Below, one piece after another: positions 28,481-37,695 of a DNA stretch of 64,000 nucleotides. Source of the stretch: Streptomyces sp. SW4 (GTDB lineage Bacteria; Actinomycetota; Actinomycetes; Streptomycetales; Streptomycetaceae); NCBI GenBank assembly GCA_003248315.1, contig QKWM01000003.1:62001-126000 (forward strand). Direction: 5' to 3'. The notes under the pieces are model-generated. The model ran no database searches, was not told where the DNA came from, and saw only the letters and a list, made by a program, of their open reading frames with translations. Within the stretch, counting starts at the first letter, position 1. Each line of letters starts with the position of its first letter. A program made the position numbers and the translations under genes.

Positions 28481-30102
28481 TCAGCCCTTGAGCTGCTCGT
28501 ACGCCGGCAGCGTCAGGAAGTCGGCGTAGTCCTCGTCGAGGGAGACCTGGAGCAGGAGGTCGTGCGCCTGCTGCCAGTTGCCGGCCGCGAACGCCTCGTC
28601 GCCGATCTCGGCGCGGATGTTCTCCAGCTCCTCCGCGGCGACCTTGCGGGCCAGGTCGGCGGTGACCTGCTCGCCGTTGTCGAGGACGACACCGGCGTTG
28701 ATCCACTGCCAGATCTGCGAGCGGGAGATCTCGGCGGTGGCCGCGTCCTCCATCAGGTTGAAGATGGCCACCGCGCCGAGGCCGCGCAGCCACGCCTCGA
28801 TGTAGCGGATGCCGACCTGGACGGCGTTGACCAGGCCCGCGTAGGTGGGCTTGGCGTCCAGCGCGTCGATGGCGATCAGGTCGGCGGCCTTGACGTCGAC
28901 GTCCTCGCGCAGCCGGTCCTTCTGGTTGGGCTTGTCGCCGAGGACCTTGTCGAAGGACTCCATCGCGATCGGCACCAGGTCGGGGTGGGCGACCCAGGAG
29001 CCGTCGAAGCCGTCGTTGGCCTCGCGGTCCTTGTCGGCCCGGACCTTCTCGAAGGCGACCTTGTTGACCTCGGGGTCCTTGCGGGACGGGATGAACGCCG
29101 CCATGCCGCCGATGGCGTGCGCACCGCGCTTGTGGCAGGTGCGGACCAGCAGTTCGGTGTAGGCCCGCATGAACGGGGCCGTCATCGTCACGGCGTTGCG
29201 GTCCGGGAGCACGAACTTCTCGCCGCCGTCACGGAAGTTCTTGACGATGGAGAAGAGGTAGTCCCAGCGGCCGGCGTTCAGCCCGGAGGCGTGGTCGCGC
29301 AGTTCGTAGAGGATCTCCTCCATCTCGTACGCCGCCGTGATCGTCTCGATGAGGACGGTGGCGCGGACGGTGCCCTGCGGGATGCCGACGTAGTCCTGGG
29401 CGAAGACGAAGATGTCGTTCCAGAGGCGGGCCTCCAGGTGGGACTCGGTCTTCGGCAGGTAGAAGTACGGGCCCTTGCCGAGGTCCAGCAGCCGCTGGGC
29501 GTTGTGGAAGAAGTACAGGCCGAAGTCGACCAGCGCGCCGGGCACCGGGCGTCCGTCCAGCTGGAGGTGACGCTCGTTCAGGTGCCAGCCGCGCGGCCGC
29601 ATGACGACGGTGGCCAGTTCCTCGTTCGCCTTCAGCGCGTACGACTTGCCGGACCTCGGGTCGGTGAAGTCGATGTTGCGGGTGTAGGCGTCGATCAGGT
29701 TGAGCTGGCCGAGGACGACGTTCTCCCAGGTCGGGGCGGAGGCGTCCTCGAAGTCGGCGAGCCAGACCTTCGCGCCCGAGTTGAGGGCGTTGATGGTCAT
29801 CTTGCGGTCGGTGGGACCGGTGATCTCGACCCGGCGGTCCTGGAGCGCGTCCGGAGCGGGGCCACCTTCCAGGAGTCGTCCGCGCGGATGGCGGCGGTCT
29901 CCGGGAGGAAGTCGAGGGTGGAGGTGCGGGCGATCTCGGCGCGGCGTTCGGCACGGCGGGCGAGGAGCTCGTCACGCCGGGGCGTGAACCGCCGGTGCAG
30001 CTCGGCCACGAAGGCGAGCGCCGCATCGGTGAGGACCTCCTCCTGCCGGGGCAGGGGCTCGGCGTCGACGATGGCCAGCGGGGACGGCGCTGGTGCGGAC
30101 AT
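28481..30102 (-). CDS. aceB: Malate synthase A (one frameshift)
   Basis: Condenses glyoxylate with acetyl-CoA to malate (EC 2.3.3.9), the second outlet for glyoxylate in this region. It starts [20 protein letters not shown] and continues past a break near 29862 ([17 protein letters not shown], a four-C run). Core motifs: [49 protein letters not shown] and [20 protein letters not shown]. Repaired length is 540 aa, normal for isoform A. Its promoter carries both shared operators, one inside the -35/-10 spacer. Confidence 0.96.
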
Positions 30103-30206
30103 GAGCTGTCACTTCCTTCAGCGAGCTTCTTCGTGGCACGGGGTGTCAGGAGCCCGAACAGGGCGAATCGCGCCCCGCAGAGCGGTCGGGCGCTTCTGAA
30201 CAGTGG

Positions 30207-30247
30207 ATAGTAGTTTCCTCATGGTGGAAGTTCAATGGTTTGTTGAC
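30207..30247 (-). promoter_or_regulatory. aceB promoter with an operator inside the spacer and a second over the -35
   Basis: On the minus strand TTGAAC (30235-30230), exactly 17 bp, then TACTAT (30212-30207). TTCCTCATGGTGGAA (30215-30229) fills the spacer. TTCAATGGTTTGTTGAC (30231-30247) covers the -35 and upstream bases. Binding to either would block RNA polymerase. Confidence 0.65.
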
Positions 30248-30306
30248 GTCGAGATTCTCTGAGTCGAGGCAAGGTGGCGCTGGGTGCCACGCCGTTCACT
30301 CCTCGC

Positions 30307-30905
30307 TCACTCCAGCCGGCCGAGGTCGGCCTCGGTGTCGATGTCGTAGGCAAGCGCCACGTCGCCGCACTCGACCAGCGTGATCGCCGCCTCGTGCTCC
30401 CTCAGATAGGCGCGTGCCCCCGGTCCCCGGTCGCAGTCGCGCGGATCCCCGCCCAGTGCGCGGCGCCGAGCAGCACGGGATGGCCGCGCACGCCCGCGTA
30501 GGCCGCGGCGGCCAGCGAGGTCTCGTCCCGGTACGCCGCCCGCACCCGCGCCGTCGCCTCCGCGCCGATCCCCGGCTGGTCGACGAGCGAGACCAGGGCG
30601 GCCCGCGCGCCCGTGCCGGCCAGCGACGCCAGGCCCGCCCGCAGCGAGGACCCCATGCCCTGCTCCCAGTCGGGGTTGTCCACCAGGACGCACCCCGGCA
30701 GCGCCGCCCGGTCGCGCACCTCCTCGGCGCGCGCCCCCAGCACCACGTGCACGCGGGCGCAGCCGGCGGCGCGCAGCACGCCGACCGCGTGTTCGACGAG
30801 GGGCCGGCCGCGGTGGGCGAGCAGTGCCTTGGGCCGTCCGCCGAGCCGCCGTCCGCCGCCGGCGGCGAGCAGCACTCCGGCCACCTGCTCTTCGTTCTCC
30901 GTCAT
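30307..30905 (-). CDS. MocA-like nucleotidyltransferase (one frameshift)
   Basis: A GT-A-fold nucleotidyltransferase. GVLLAAGGGRRLGGRPKALL is the nucleotide-binding loop, VLVDNPDWEQGMGSSLRAGL and ALVSLVDQPGIGAEA are the family core as in molybdenum cofactor cytidylyltransferase. A G lost near 30420 restores GDRGARAYLREHEAAI and the end EADLGRLE, 199 aa. In a purine-catabolism setting this would mature the Mo cofactor of xanthine dehydrogenase, which is not in the window. Confidence 0.85.
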
Positions 30906-31105
30906 GCGTCCTGCATACCGGACCGCCGGTCCGGCGGGGCGCCGGGCCGCGGGCGCACGGGGGACTGAATTTCGGCCCTCGCGCTGGCGCGGCGCACAGG
31001 GGTTGTCGTTTACTGGCCCGCGACCCCCGGCGCCCGAGGGGTGCCAAGGGGGCGCTCGGCGGGTTCACCACGAGGGGCGCACAACGGAGTGCGAGGGGGA
31101 GGGCT

Positions 31106-31420
31106 GTGTTGCGGAGCGTGGGGCAGAGGCGTGTGACGGCCGGCGACGAGGACGTGCGGGTGACGGAGCTGCGGACGGCGGTGTCCCGGCTGCGGCGTCG
31201 CCTCGCCGTGCTCCCGGCCGACTTCCCCGACCGGGCCGTCGCCGAGGACGAACTGGCCGACCTCGCCGCGATGACCCTCCACGGCGTCCCCGAGGTGGCG
31301 CGGTTACGCCGCTCGCTGCTGCTGATCGCCGGTGCGATCGGGTCGGTCAGCGCCCTGAGACCCGGCCTGACGGAAGTCCGCAACGCCGTGGACCTCTTCG
31401 GCGAACCACCGGCTCACTGA
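31106..31420 (+). CDS. Small actinobacterial hypothetical protein
   Basis: 104 aa, intact. GTG 31106 follows a strong GGGGGAGGG site. It is helical throughout: DVRVTELRTAVSRLRRRLAV, then AEDELADLAAMTLHGVPEVA and LRRSLLLIAGAIGSVSALRP. It resembles small Streptomyces proteins I have seen annotated only as DUF5955-like, a weak recollection. No catalytic or metal site is visible. It sits alone between mocA and allR. Confidence 0.65.
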   Translation: MLRSVGQRRVTAGDEDVRVTELRTAVSRLRRRLAVLPADFPDRAVAEDELADLAAMTLHGVPEVARLRRSLLLIAGAIGSVSALRPGLTEVRNAVDLFGEPPAH

Positions 31421-31492
31421 CCGCCTCCGGTGATCCGCCGGCGCCCTTCGGCGGGCCGCCGGGTCACCGGCCGCACGGCGCCCCGGCCGCGC

Positions 31493-32302
31493 TCACGCCC
31501 CGTTGCCGTTGACCCCCGAGCTGAGCAGCGTCTCCGACAGCTCCGCCGCCACCTGCTGCAGCAGCGGCACGATCTTGTCGGTCTCGGCCTCGGTCACCCG
31601 GCCCGCCGGGCCGGAGATGGAGATGGCCGCCGCGGTGGGGGAGTCGGGCACGGAGACGGCCAGGCACCGCACGCCGATCTCCTGCTCGTTGTCGTCCACG
31701 GCGTATCCCTGCCGCCGCACCTCCTCCAGTGCCGCGAGGAAGCCGTCCGGCGTGGTGATGGTCTTCTCGGTCGCCGCCGGCATGCCCGTCCGGGCGAGCA
31801 GCGCGCGCACCTCCTCGGGCGGGAAGTGCGCCAGCAGCGCCTTGCCGACGCCGGTGGAGTGCGGCAGCACCCGCCGGCCGACCTCGGTGAACATGCGCAT
31901 GGAGTGCTTGGACGGCACCTGCGCCACGTAGACGATCTCGTCCCCGTCGAGCAGCGCCATGTTCGCCGTCTCGCCGGTCTCCTCGACCAGCCGGGCCAGG
32001 TGCGGGCGCGCCCACGTGCCCAGCAGCCGGGAGGCGGACTCGCCCAGCCGGATCAGCCGCGGGCCGAGCGCGTAGCGGCGGTTGGGCTGCTGACGCACGT
32101 AGCCGCAGGCGACCAGGGTCCGCATCAGGCGGTGGATGGTCGGCAGGGGCAGCCCGCTGCTCGCGGACAGCTCGCTCAGACCGACCTCGCCACCCGCGTC
32201 CGCCATCCGTTCGAGCAGGTCGAAGGCGCGCTCCAGGGACTGGACGCCGCCGGTGGCGGTGGGCCTGGCGGAGTCGGTGGTGCTGGCGCTGGACGTCGGC
32301 AC
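31493..32302 (-). CDS. allR: IclR family repressor, AllR type
   Basis: 269 aa, intact. The winged helix is VQSLERAFDLLERMADAGGE with recognition region LSELSASSGLPLPTIHRLMR. The effector domain runs through RRYALGPRLIRLG, HSMRMFTEVGRRVLPHSTGV, GKALLAHFPPEEV and AISISGPAGRVT. It is divergent from allantoinase and lies beside allantoicase. In Streptomyces and E. coli, IclR proteins in this position repress allantoin genes and respond to glyoxylate-pathway metabolites. IclR operators are short palindromes of the TTCC/GGAA kind, which matches the shared element here. Confidence 0.9.
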   Translation of the reverse strand: MPTSSASTTDSARPTATGGVQSLERAFDLLERMADAGGEVGLSELSASSGLPLPTIHRLMRTLVACGYVRQQPNRRYALGPRLIRLGESASRLLGTWARPHLARLVEETGETANMALLDGDEIVYVAQVPSKHSMRMFTEVGRRVLPHSTGVGKALLAHFPPEEVRALLARTGMPAATEKTITTPDGFLAALEEVRRQGYAVDDNEQEIGVRCLAVSVPDSPTAAAISISGPAGRVTEAETDKIVPLLQQVAAELSETLLSSGVNGNGA

Positions 32303-32404
32303 GGCGCGGTTCCTTTCGAGGCGGACGGGAGGGGCAGAAGCCTACCCGGGACCCGGTTGACTCCCCGCTTGTACATAGCTACGTTCTGCTTGCTGGAATT
32401 CTAA

Positions 32405-32419
32405 TTCCGCTTTGTGGAA
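32405..32419. promoter_or_regulatory. TTCC-N7-GGAA operator in the allR-allB intergenic region
   Basis: TTCCGCTTTGTGGAA, an imperfect 15-bp palindrome, 14 of 15 bases identical to the catalase site at 5698. It sits in the 285-bp divergent region, so it could control both allR and allB. Confidence 0.6.
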
Positions 32420-32465
32420 ACGTCCAGGGCGGGTTCGTCGAGCATGCCCATGAGCAGTGTGCCTC

Positions 32466-32514
32466 TTGACGGCGTGGAAGCGGCGGAGCAAGACTCCTTC
32501 AACAGAACGTTGAA
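32466..32514 (+). promoter_or_regulatory. Candidate allB promoter with second operator type
   Basis: TTGACG (32466-32471), 18-bp spacer, AAGACT (32490-32495), then the near-perfect palindrome TTCAACAGAACGTTGAA (32498-32514) across the expected start point. The -10 is weak, so the promoter call is tentative. The palindrome is clear. Confidence 0.5.
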
Positions 32515-32587
32515 ACGGCTGGATGGGGACAACTCCCGTCATGTCCCCCTCCCGGGACGTGGACCGGCGGCGAAGAGAGGGGTTCGG

Positions 32588-33924
32588 GTGTCCGAAGCTG
32601 AACTGGTGCTGCGCTCGACGCGTGTCATCACTCCCGAGGGAACGCGCGCCGCGTCGATCGCGGTGACCGGCGAGACGATCACGGCGGTCCTGCCGTACGA
32701 CGCCCCGGTGCCGGAGGGCGCCCGGCTGGAGGACGTCGGCGACCACGTCGTCCTGCCCGGCCTGGTCGACACCCACGTGCACGTCAACGACCCCGGCCGC
32801 ACCGAGTGGGAGGGCTTCTGGACCGCCACCCGCGCCGCGGCGGCCGGCGGCATCACGACCCTCGTCGACATGCCGCTCAACTCCCTGCCGCCCACCACCA
32901 CCGTCGACCACCTGCGCACCAAGCAGAAGGTGGCCGCCGACAAGGCGCACATCGACGTCGGCTTCTGGGGCGGCGCCCTGCCCGACAACGTCAAGGACCT
33001 GCGTCCGCTGCACGAGGCCGGTGTGTTCGGCTTCAAGTGCTTCCTGTCGCCGTCCGGCGTGGACGAGTTCCCGCACCTGGACCAGGAGCAGCTCGCCCGG
33101 TCGATGGCCGAGATCGCCGCCTTCGACGGCCTGCTGATCGTGCACGCCGAGGACCCGCACCACCTGGCCGCGGCCCCGCAGCACGGCGGACCGGAGTACT
33201 CCCACTTCCTCGCCAGCCGCCCGCGCGACGCCGAGGACACGGCCATCGCGAACCTCATCGCGCAGGCCAAGCGGTTCGACGCCCGCGTGCACGTCCTGCA
33301 CCTGTCCTCCAGCGACGCCCTGCCGCTGATCGCCGAGGCCCGCGCCGAGGGCGTCCGCCTCACCGTCGAGACCTGCCCGCACTACCTGACCCTCACCGCC
33401 GAGGAGGTCCCGGACGGCGCCAGCGAGTTCAAGTGCTGCCCGCCGATCCGCGAGGCCGCCAACCAGGACCTGCTGTGGCAGGCCCTGGCGGACGGCACGA
33501 TCGACTGCGTGGTCACCGACCACTCGCCGTCCACCGCGGACCTGAAGACCAACGACTTCGCCACCGCCTGGGGCGGCATCTCCGGTCTCCAGCTCAGCCT
33601 GCCCGCCGTCTGGACGGCGGCCCGCGAGCGCGGCCACACCCTGGAGGACGTCGTCCGCTGGATGTCGGCGAAGACCGCCGGCCTGGCCGGACTGGACCGC
33701 AAGGGCGCCATCGAGGCGGGTCGGGACGCCGACTTCGCGGTACTCGCCCCGACGAGACGTTCGTCGTCGACCCCGAGGCCCTCCAGCACCGCAACCGCGT
33801 CACGGCGTACGCGGGCCGGACCCTGCACGGTGTCGTCAAGTCGACCTGGCTGCGCGGCCGCCGCATCGTGGCGGACGGCGAGTTCACCGAGCCGAAGGGG
33901 CAGCTCCTCACCCGGACCAACTGA
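32588..33924 (+). CDS. allB: Allantoinase (one frameshift)
   Basis: Hydrolyses allantoin to allantoate (EC 3.5.2.5). Cyclic amidohydrolase motifs: [55 protein letters not shown] with the carbamylated lysine, [34 protein letters not shown] and [10 protein letters not shown] base lost near 33753 (CCCCGAC) joins FAVLAP to [15 protein letters not shown], 445 aa. The GTG start follows GAGAGGGG. It is 46 bp ahead of allantoicase. Confidence 0.96.
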
Positions 33925-33970
33925 CCACAGCCCAAGCGCCCGAGACATCGAAAGGCAGGCCCTGATCACC

Positions 33971-35085
33971 GTGACGGCGATACCCAGCTTCACCGGCGAC
34001 GCGAACCCCTACGGAGGCGGCGACCCGTACGCGGACTACCGCACCGCCGACCTCCCCTTCACCCACTACGCCAACCTCGCCGACCGGCAGCTCGGCGCCG
34101 GTGTCGTCGCGGCCAACGACGAGTTCTTCGCCCAGCGCGAGAACCTGCTGGTGCCCGAGCGCGCCGAGTTCGACCCGAGCACTTCGGGCACAAGGGCAAG
34201 GTCATGGACGGCTGGGAGACCCGCCGGCGCCGCGGCGCCTCGGCCGAGCACCCCTGGCCCACCGAGGACGACCACGACTGGGCGCTGGTCCGGCTCGGCG
34301 CCCCCGGCGTGATCCGCGGCATCGTCGTCGACACGGCCCACTTCCGCGGCAACTACCCCCAGGCGGTCTCCGTCGAGGGCGCCTGCGTGCCGGGCGCGCC
34401 GTCCCCGGAGGAACTCCTCGCGGACGACGTGAAGTGGACGACCCTGGTACCCCGCACGCCGGTCGGCGGCCACGCGGCCAACGGCTTCGCCGTGTCGGTG
34501 GAGCAGTGCTTCACCCACCTGCGGGTCAAGCAGCACCCCGACGGCGGCATCGCCCGCCTGCGCGTGTACGGCGAGGTGCTGCCCGACCCGAAGTGGCTGG
34601 CGGCCCTCGGCACCTTCGACGTGGTCGCGCTGGAGAACGGCGGCCAGGTCGAGGACGCCTCCAACCTCTTCTACTCGCCCGCCACCAACACCATCCAGCC
34701 GGGCCGCTCCCGCAAGATGGACGACGGCTGGGAGACCCGCCGCCGCCGCGACCGGGGCAACGACTGGATCCGCTACCGCCTGGTCGACCGCGCGCAGATC
34801 CGCGCCATCGAGATCGACACGGCCTACCTCAAGGGCAACAGCGCCGGCTGGGCGTCGGTGTCGGTGAAGGACGGCGAGGACGGCGAGTGGCGCGAGGTGC
34901 TGCCGCGCACCCGGATGCAGCCGGACACCAACCACCGCTTCGTCCTGCCGGAGCCGGCCGTCGGCACCCACGCGCGCATCGACATCTACCCCGACGGCGG
35001 GATCTCCCGCCTGCGCCTGTTCGGTTCGCTGACCGAGGACGGCGCGGCCCGCCTGGCCGCCCGCCACCAGGAACTGGGCGGCTGA
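33971..35085 (+). CDS. alc: Allantoicase (one frameshift)
   Basis: Converts allantoate to ureidoglycolate and urea (EC 3.5.3.4). It has two homologous jelly-roll repeats: [13 protein letters not shown] near residue 77 and [19 protein letters not shown] near 248, each followed by a DTAHFRGN- or [12 protein letters not shown] strand and a [14 protein letters not shown] segment. A base lost near 34178 (CCCGAG) joins EFDP to EHFGHKGK, giving 371 aa. Likely cotranscribed with allB and ended by the hairpin at 35098-35137. Confidence 0.96.
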
Positions 35086-35097
35086 CCCTCCCGGCCC

Positions 35098-35137
35098 GTG
35101 GGGCGCGCCCGGCCTGGACAGCACCGGCGCGCCCCAC
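35098..35137. terminator. Terminator hairpin after allantoicase
   Basis: GTGGGGCGCGCC (35098-35109) pairs exactly with 35126-35137. Confidence 0.75.
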
Positions 35138-35149
35138 GCACACCACCCG

Positions 35150-35187
35150 GGGGCGCCGCCCCGGACCTCACCTCCGGGCGGCGCCCC
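35150..35187. terminator. Second hairpin, before the end of the SDR gene
   Basis: Arms 35150-35164 and 35174-35187 are complementary except for one bulged C. Placed to stop the minus-strand SDR transcript. Confidence 0.7.
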
Positions 35188-35197
35188 GTCGCCGGCG

Positions 35198-35962
35198 TCA
35201 CGCCGCATGGCCGCCGTCCACGGCGAACTCCGCGCCGGTGACGTAGGCGGCCGACGCCAGGTGCGCCACCGTCCCGGCGACCTCCGCCGCGGTACCGAAG
35301 CGGCCCAGCGCGGTCAGCGCCGCCTGGCCGGCGGCGTACGGACCGTCCGCCGGGTTCATGTCGGTGTCGATCGGACCGGGATGGACGATGTTGGCGGTGA
35401 TGCCGCGCCCGCCCAGCTCCCGCGCCAGCGCCCTGGTCAGCCCGACGAGGGCGGCCTTGCTCATGGCGTACAGCGTCCCGCCGGGTCCGGGCACCCGCTG
35501 CGCCATGCAGCTGCCGACGGTGATGATCCGACCGCCCTCCGTCATACGGGCGGCGGCCGCACGCGAGGTGAGGAAGGCCCCGCGCACATTGACGGCCAGC
35601 ACCCGGTCCAGGTCGGCGACCGAGATGCCGTCCAGGGGCCCCAGGAGCCCGACGCCCCCGTTGTTGACCAGGACGTCGAGCCCGCCCAGCGCCTCCACCG
35701 TCCGCTCGACGGCGCCGGCGGCCTCCTGTGCGTCCGCCAGGTCGGCGCGCAGGGCCACGGCCCGGCGGCCCAGCGCCGCGACCGCCCGTACGACGTCCTG
35801 CGCGGCGGCCTCGCCGTTCACGTGCGTCACGGCCACGTCGGCGCCCTCGCGCGCCAGCCGCAGCGCCGTCGCGGCGCCGATGCCCCGGCTGCCGCCGGTC
35901 ACCAGAGCCACCTTGCCGTGCAGTTCTCCCGTGCTCTTCGCAACGTTCGTCATCGTGTCCAT
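35198..35962 (-). CDS. Short-chain dehydrogenase/reductase
   Basis: 254 aa, intact. VALVTGGSRGIGAATALRLA is the NAD(P) loop, VLVNNGGVGLLGPL the NNxG-type motif, IITVGSCMAQ and LYAMSKAALVGLTRALARE supply the Ser-Tyr-Lys triad, and VHPGPIDTDMNP and GAEFAVDGGHAA close the classical fold. The second ATG at 35953 is an alternative start. NADPH preference is suggested by the SRG after the loop. Substrate unknown. Confidence 0.9.
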   Translation of the reverse strand: MDTMTNVAKSTGELHGKVALVTGGSRGIGAATALRLAREGADVAVTHVNGEAAAQDVVRAVAALGRRAVALRADLADAQEAAGAVERTVEALGGLDVLVNNGGVGLLGPLDGISVADLDRVLAVNVRGAFLTSRAAAARMTEGGRIITVGSCMAQRVPGPGGTLYAMSKAALVGLTRALARELGGRGITANIVHPGPIDTDMNPADGPYAAGQAALTALGRFGTAAEVAGTVAHLASAAYVTGAEFAVDGGHAA

Positions 35963-36104
35963 GCGTCCATCCCAGCGCCCGCGGTACCGCAGCACCGGCG
36001 GTGAACGGACATCGATCTGCCGGGCGACCGATGAGTCGCGCCGTCCGCCGGGGTCTGTCCTGATGAACCCGCACCCCGGAGCAGCGGAAGCGAGGCCACC
36101 TGCC

Positions 36105-36731
36105 ATGGGCAAGCTCGTTGTCACCACCTTCGTCTCCCTCGACGGCGTCTACCAGGGCCCCGGCGGCCCGAACGAGGACACCCGCGACGGCTTCCGCCAG
36201 GGCGGCTGGGTCGTCCCGTACATCGACGAGGACTTCGGCCGGTTCGTCGACGGCGTCTTCTCGCGCGTGACCGCCTTCCTCCTCGGCCGCCGCACCTACG
36301 ACATCTTCGCCGCCCACTGGCCGAAGGTGACCGACCCCGCCGACCCGGTCGCCGGCAAGCTGAACGGCCTGCCGAAGTACGTCGTCTCCCGCACCCTCAC
36401 CGACCCCGGCTGGGCCGGCACCACGGTGGTCGCCGGCGATCTCGCCGAGGAGGTCGCCGCGCTGAAGGAGCGCACCGACGGCGAGCTCCAGGTGCACGGC
36501 AGCGGCGAGCTGGCGCGGGCCCTGTTCGCGCACGACCTCGTCGACACCCTCCACCTGCTGACGTTCCCGGTGGTCCTCGGCGCCGGCCGCCGCCTGTTCC
36601 CGGAGGGCTCCGTGCCGGTCGCCTTCCGGCACCGGGCGGGGAGCGTGACGAGCACGGGCGTGTCCGTCCAGTCGTACGACGCCGCCGGGCGTCCCGAGTA
36701 CGGGTCGTTCGAGCTCGCGGAGAACGCCTGA
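36105..36731 (+). CDS. RibD-C-terminal/dihydrofolate-reductase-like protein
   Basis: 208 aa, intact. MGKLVVTTFVSLDGVYQGPG is the standard N-terminus of this family, AFLLGRRTYDIFAAHWPKV the cofactor loop, YVVSRTLTDPGW and LQVHGSGELARALFAHDLVD the core, and LLTFPVVLGAGRRLFPEG the C-terminal motif. NADPH-dependent reductase of unknown substrate. It is divergent from the SDR. Confidence 0.9.
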   Translation: MGKLVVTTFVSLDGVYQGPGGPNEDTRDGFRQGGWVVPYIDEDFGRFVDGVFSRVTAFLLGRRTYDIFAAHWPKVTDPADPVAGKLNGLPKYVVSRTLTDPGWAGTTVVAGDLAEEVAALKERTDGELQVHGSGELARALFAHDLVDTLHLLTFPVVLGAGRRLFPEGSVPVAFRHRAGSVTSTGVSVQSYDAAGRPEYGSFELAENA

Positions 36732-36829
36732 TCCGGCGGGTGAATTCTGTGAAAACTCAGGGGACTTGACGGGCGAATCCTCCACCTTGTCATTGACATG
36801 CCAGCGTCTACGCGCGTCATCATGGCCGC

Positions 36830-37238
36830 ATGCGATTCCCCCCACGCGCCGCTCGCATCGGCGCCGCAGCAGCAGTCCTGTCCGCACTCCTCATGGGCGG
36901 CACGGTCACCTCGACCGCGACCGCCGCCCCGCGCCGGCCGCCGCCCCCACCGCGGTCGGCGACATCTGCTACAGCGATCTGCCCGCGCAGGCCCACGACA
37001 CCCTGGACCTCATCGAGCAGGGCGGCCCTACCCCTTCGAGCAGGACGGGTCCGTCTTCCAGAACCGGGAGGGCCTGCTGCCCGGGCAGCCGACCGGCTAC
37101 TACCACGAGTACACCGTGATCACGCCCGGCTCCGACACCCGCGGCGCCCGCCGCATCGTCACGGGCGAGCGGCACCAGGAGGACTACTACACCGCCGACC
37201 ACTACGCCTCGTTCGACCTGGTCGACTACACCTGCTGA
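36830..37238 (+). CDS. Secreted guanyl-specific ribonuclease, ribonuclease Sa type (two frameshifts)
   Basis: An extracellular N1/T1-like RNase cutting after guanosine. A Sec signal MRFPPRAARIGAAAAVLSAL, then a mature part that closely follows RNase Sa as I recall it: DICYSDLPAQAHDTLDLIEQ, DGSVFQNREGLLP, YYHEYTVITPGSDTRGARRI (catalytic Glu and Arg), QEDYYTADHYASF (catalytic His) and the final cysteine pairing with ICYS. Losses near 36935 and 37028 restore 136 aa. No barstar-like inhibitor gene is adjacent. Confidence 0.95.
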
Positions 37239-37248
37239 CCGGTTCGGC

Positions 37249-37273
37249 CGGCCCCCGGCACGGCCGGGGGCCG
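37249..37273. terminator. Terminator between RNase and small membrane protein genes
   Basis: CGGCCCCCGGC (37249-37259) and exact complement (37263-37273) with a 3-nt loop, between convergent genes. Confidence 0.75.
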
Positions 37274-37293
37274 CCCGCCGGGCGCTCGGCCGC

Positions 37294-37494
37294 TCAGCCG
37301 GACCCCCGGCTCGCGGCGGCGGCGAACAAGGCGCCGCCCAGCACGAGCAGCGCCACGCTCGCGTACACCTCGTGACCGTCGAGCAGGCCGATCCGCTGCA
37401 CGAGACCCCAGTCCCAGTCGGTGAACTCGTGCACCAGCCCGGCCACCCCCTGCACCACGGCGAGGAACCCCAGGAACTCCAGCAGTTGCTTCAT
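37294..37494 (-). CDS. Small two-helix membrane protein
   Basis: 66 aa, intact: MKQLLEFLGFLAVVQGVAGL is the first hydrophobic helix, HEFTDWDWGLVQRIGLLDGH the loop, and YASVALLVLGGALFAAAAS the second helix. Regular codon use and well-formed ends support a real gene. Function unknown. Confidence 0.7.
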   Translation of the reverse strand: MKQLLEFLGFLAVVQGVAGLVHEFTDWDWGLVQRIGLLDGHEVYASVALLVLGGALFAAAASRGSG

Positions 37495-37695
37495 GGCACC
37501 GACCCTCGCCCCGCGGACCCCCCACCCACATCGGCCGCGGGCGAGTCCCGCCCGCCGAAAGACCCTGCCGGCACCGGCCGCGGACGCCGAAAGCCGGCGC
37601 GCGGGTACGCCGAAAGTCTGCGGTGGTGCGACTTCGGTCGGCGACCGGCCGGGACCGGCGGCCGCGGCGGCCCGTGCTGCGTAGATTTGTCGACC

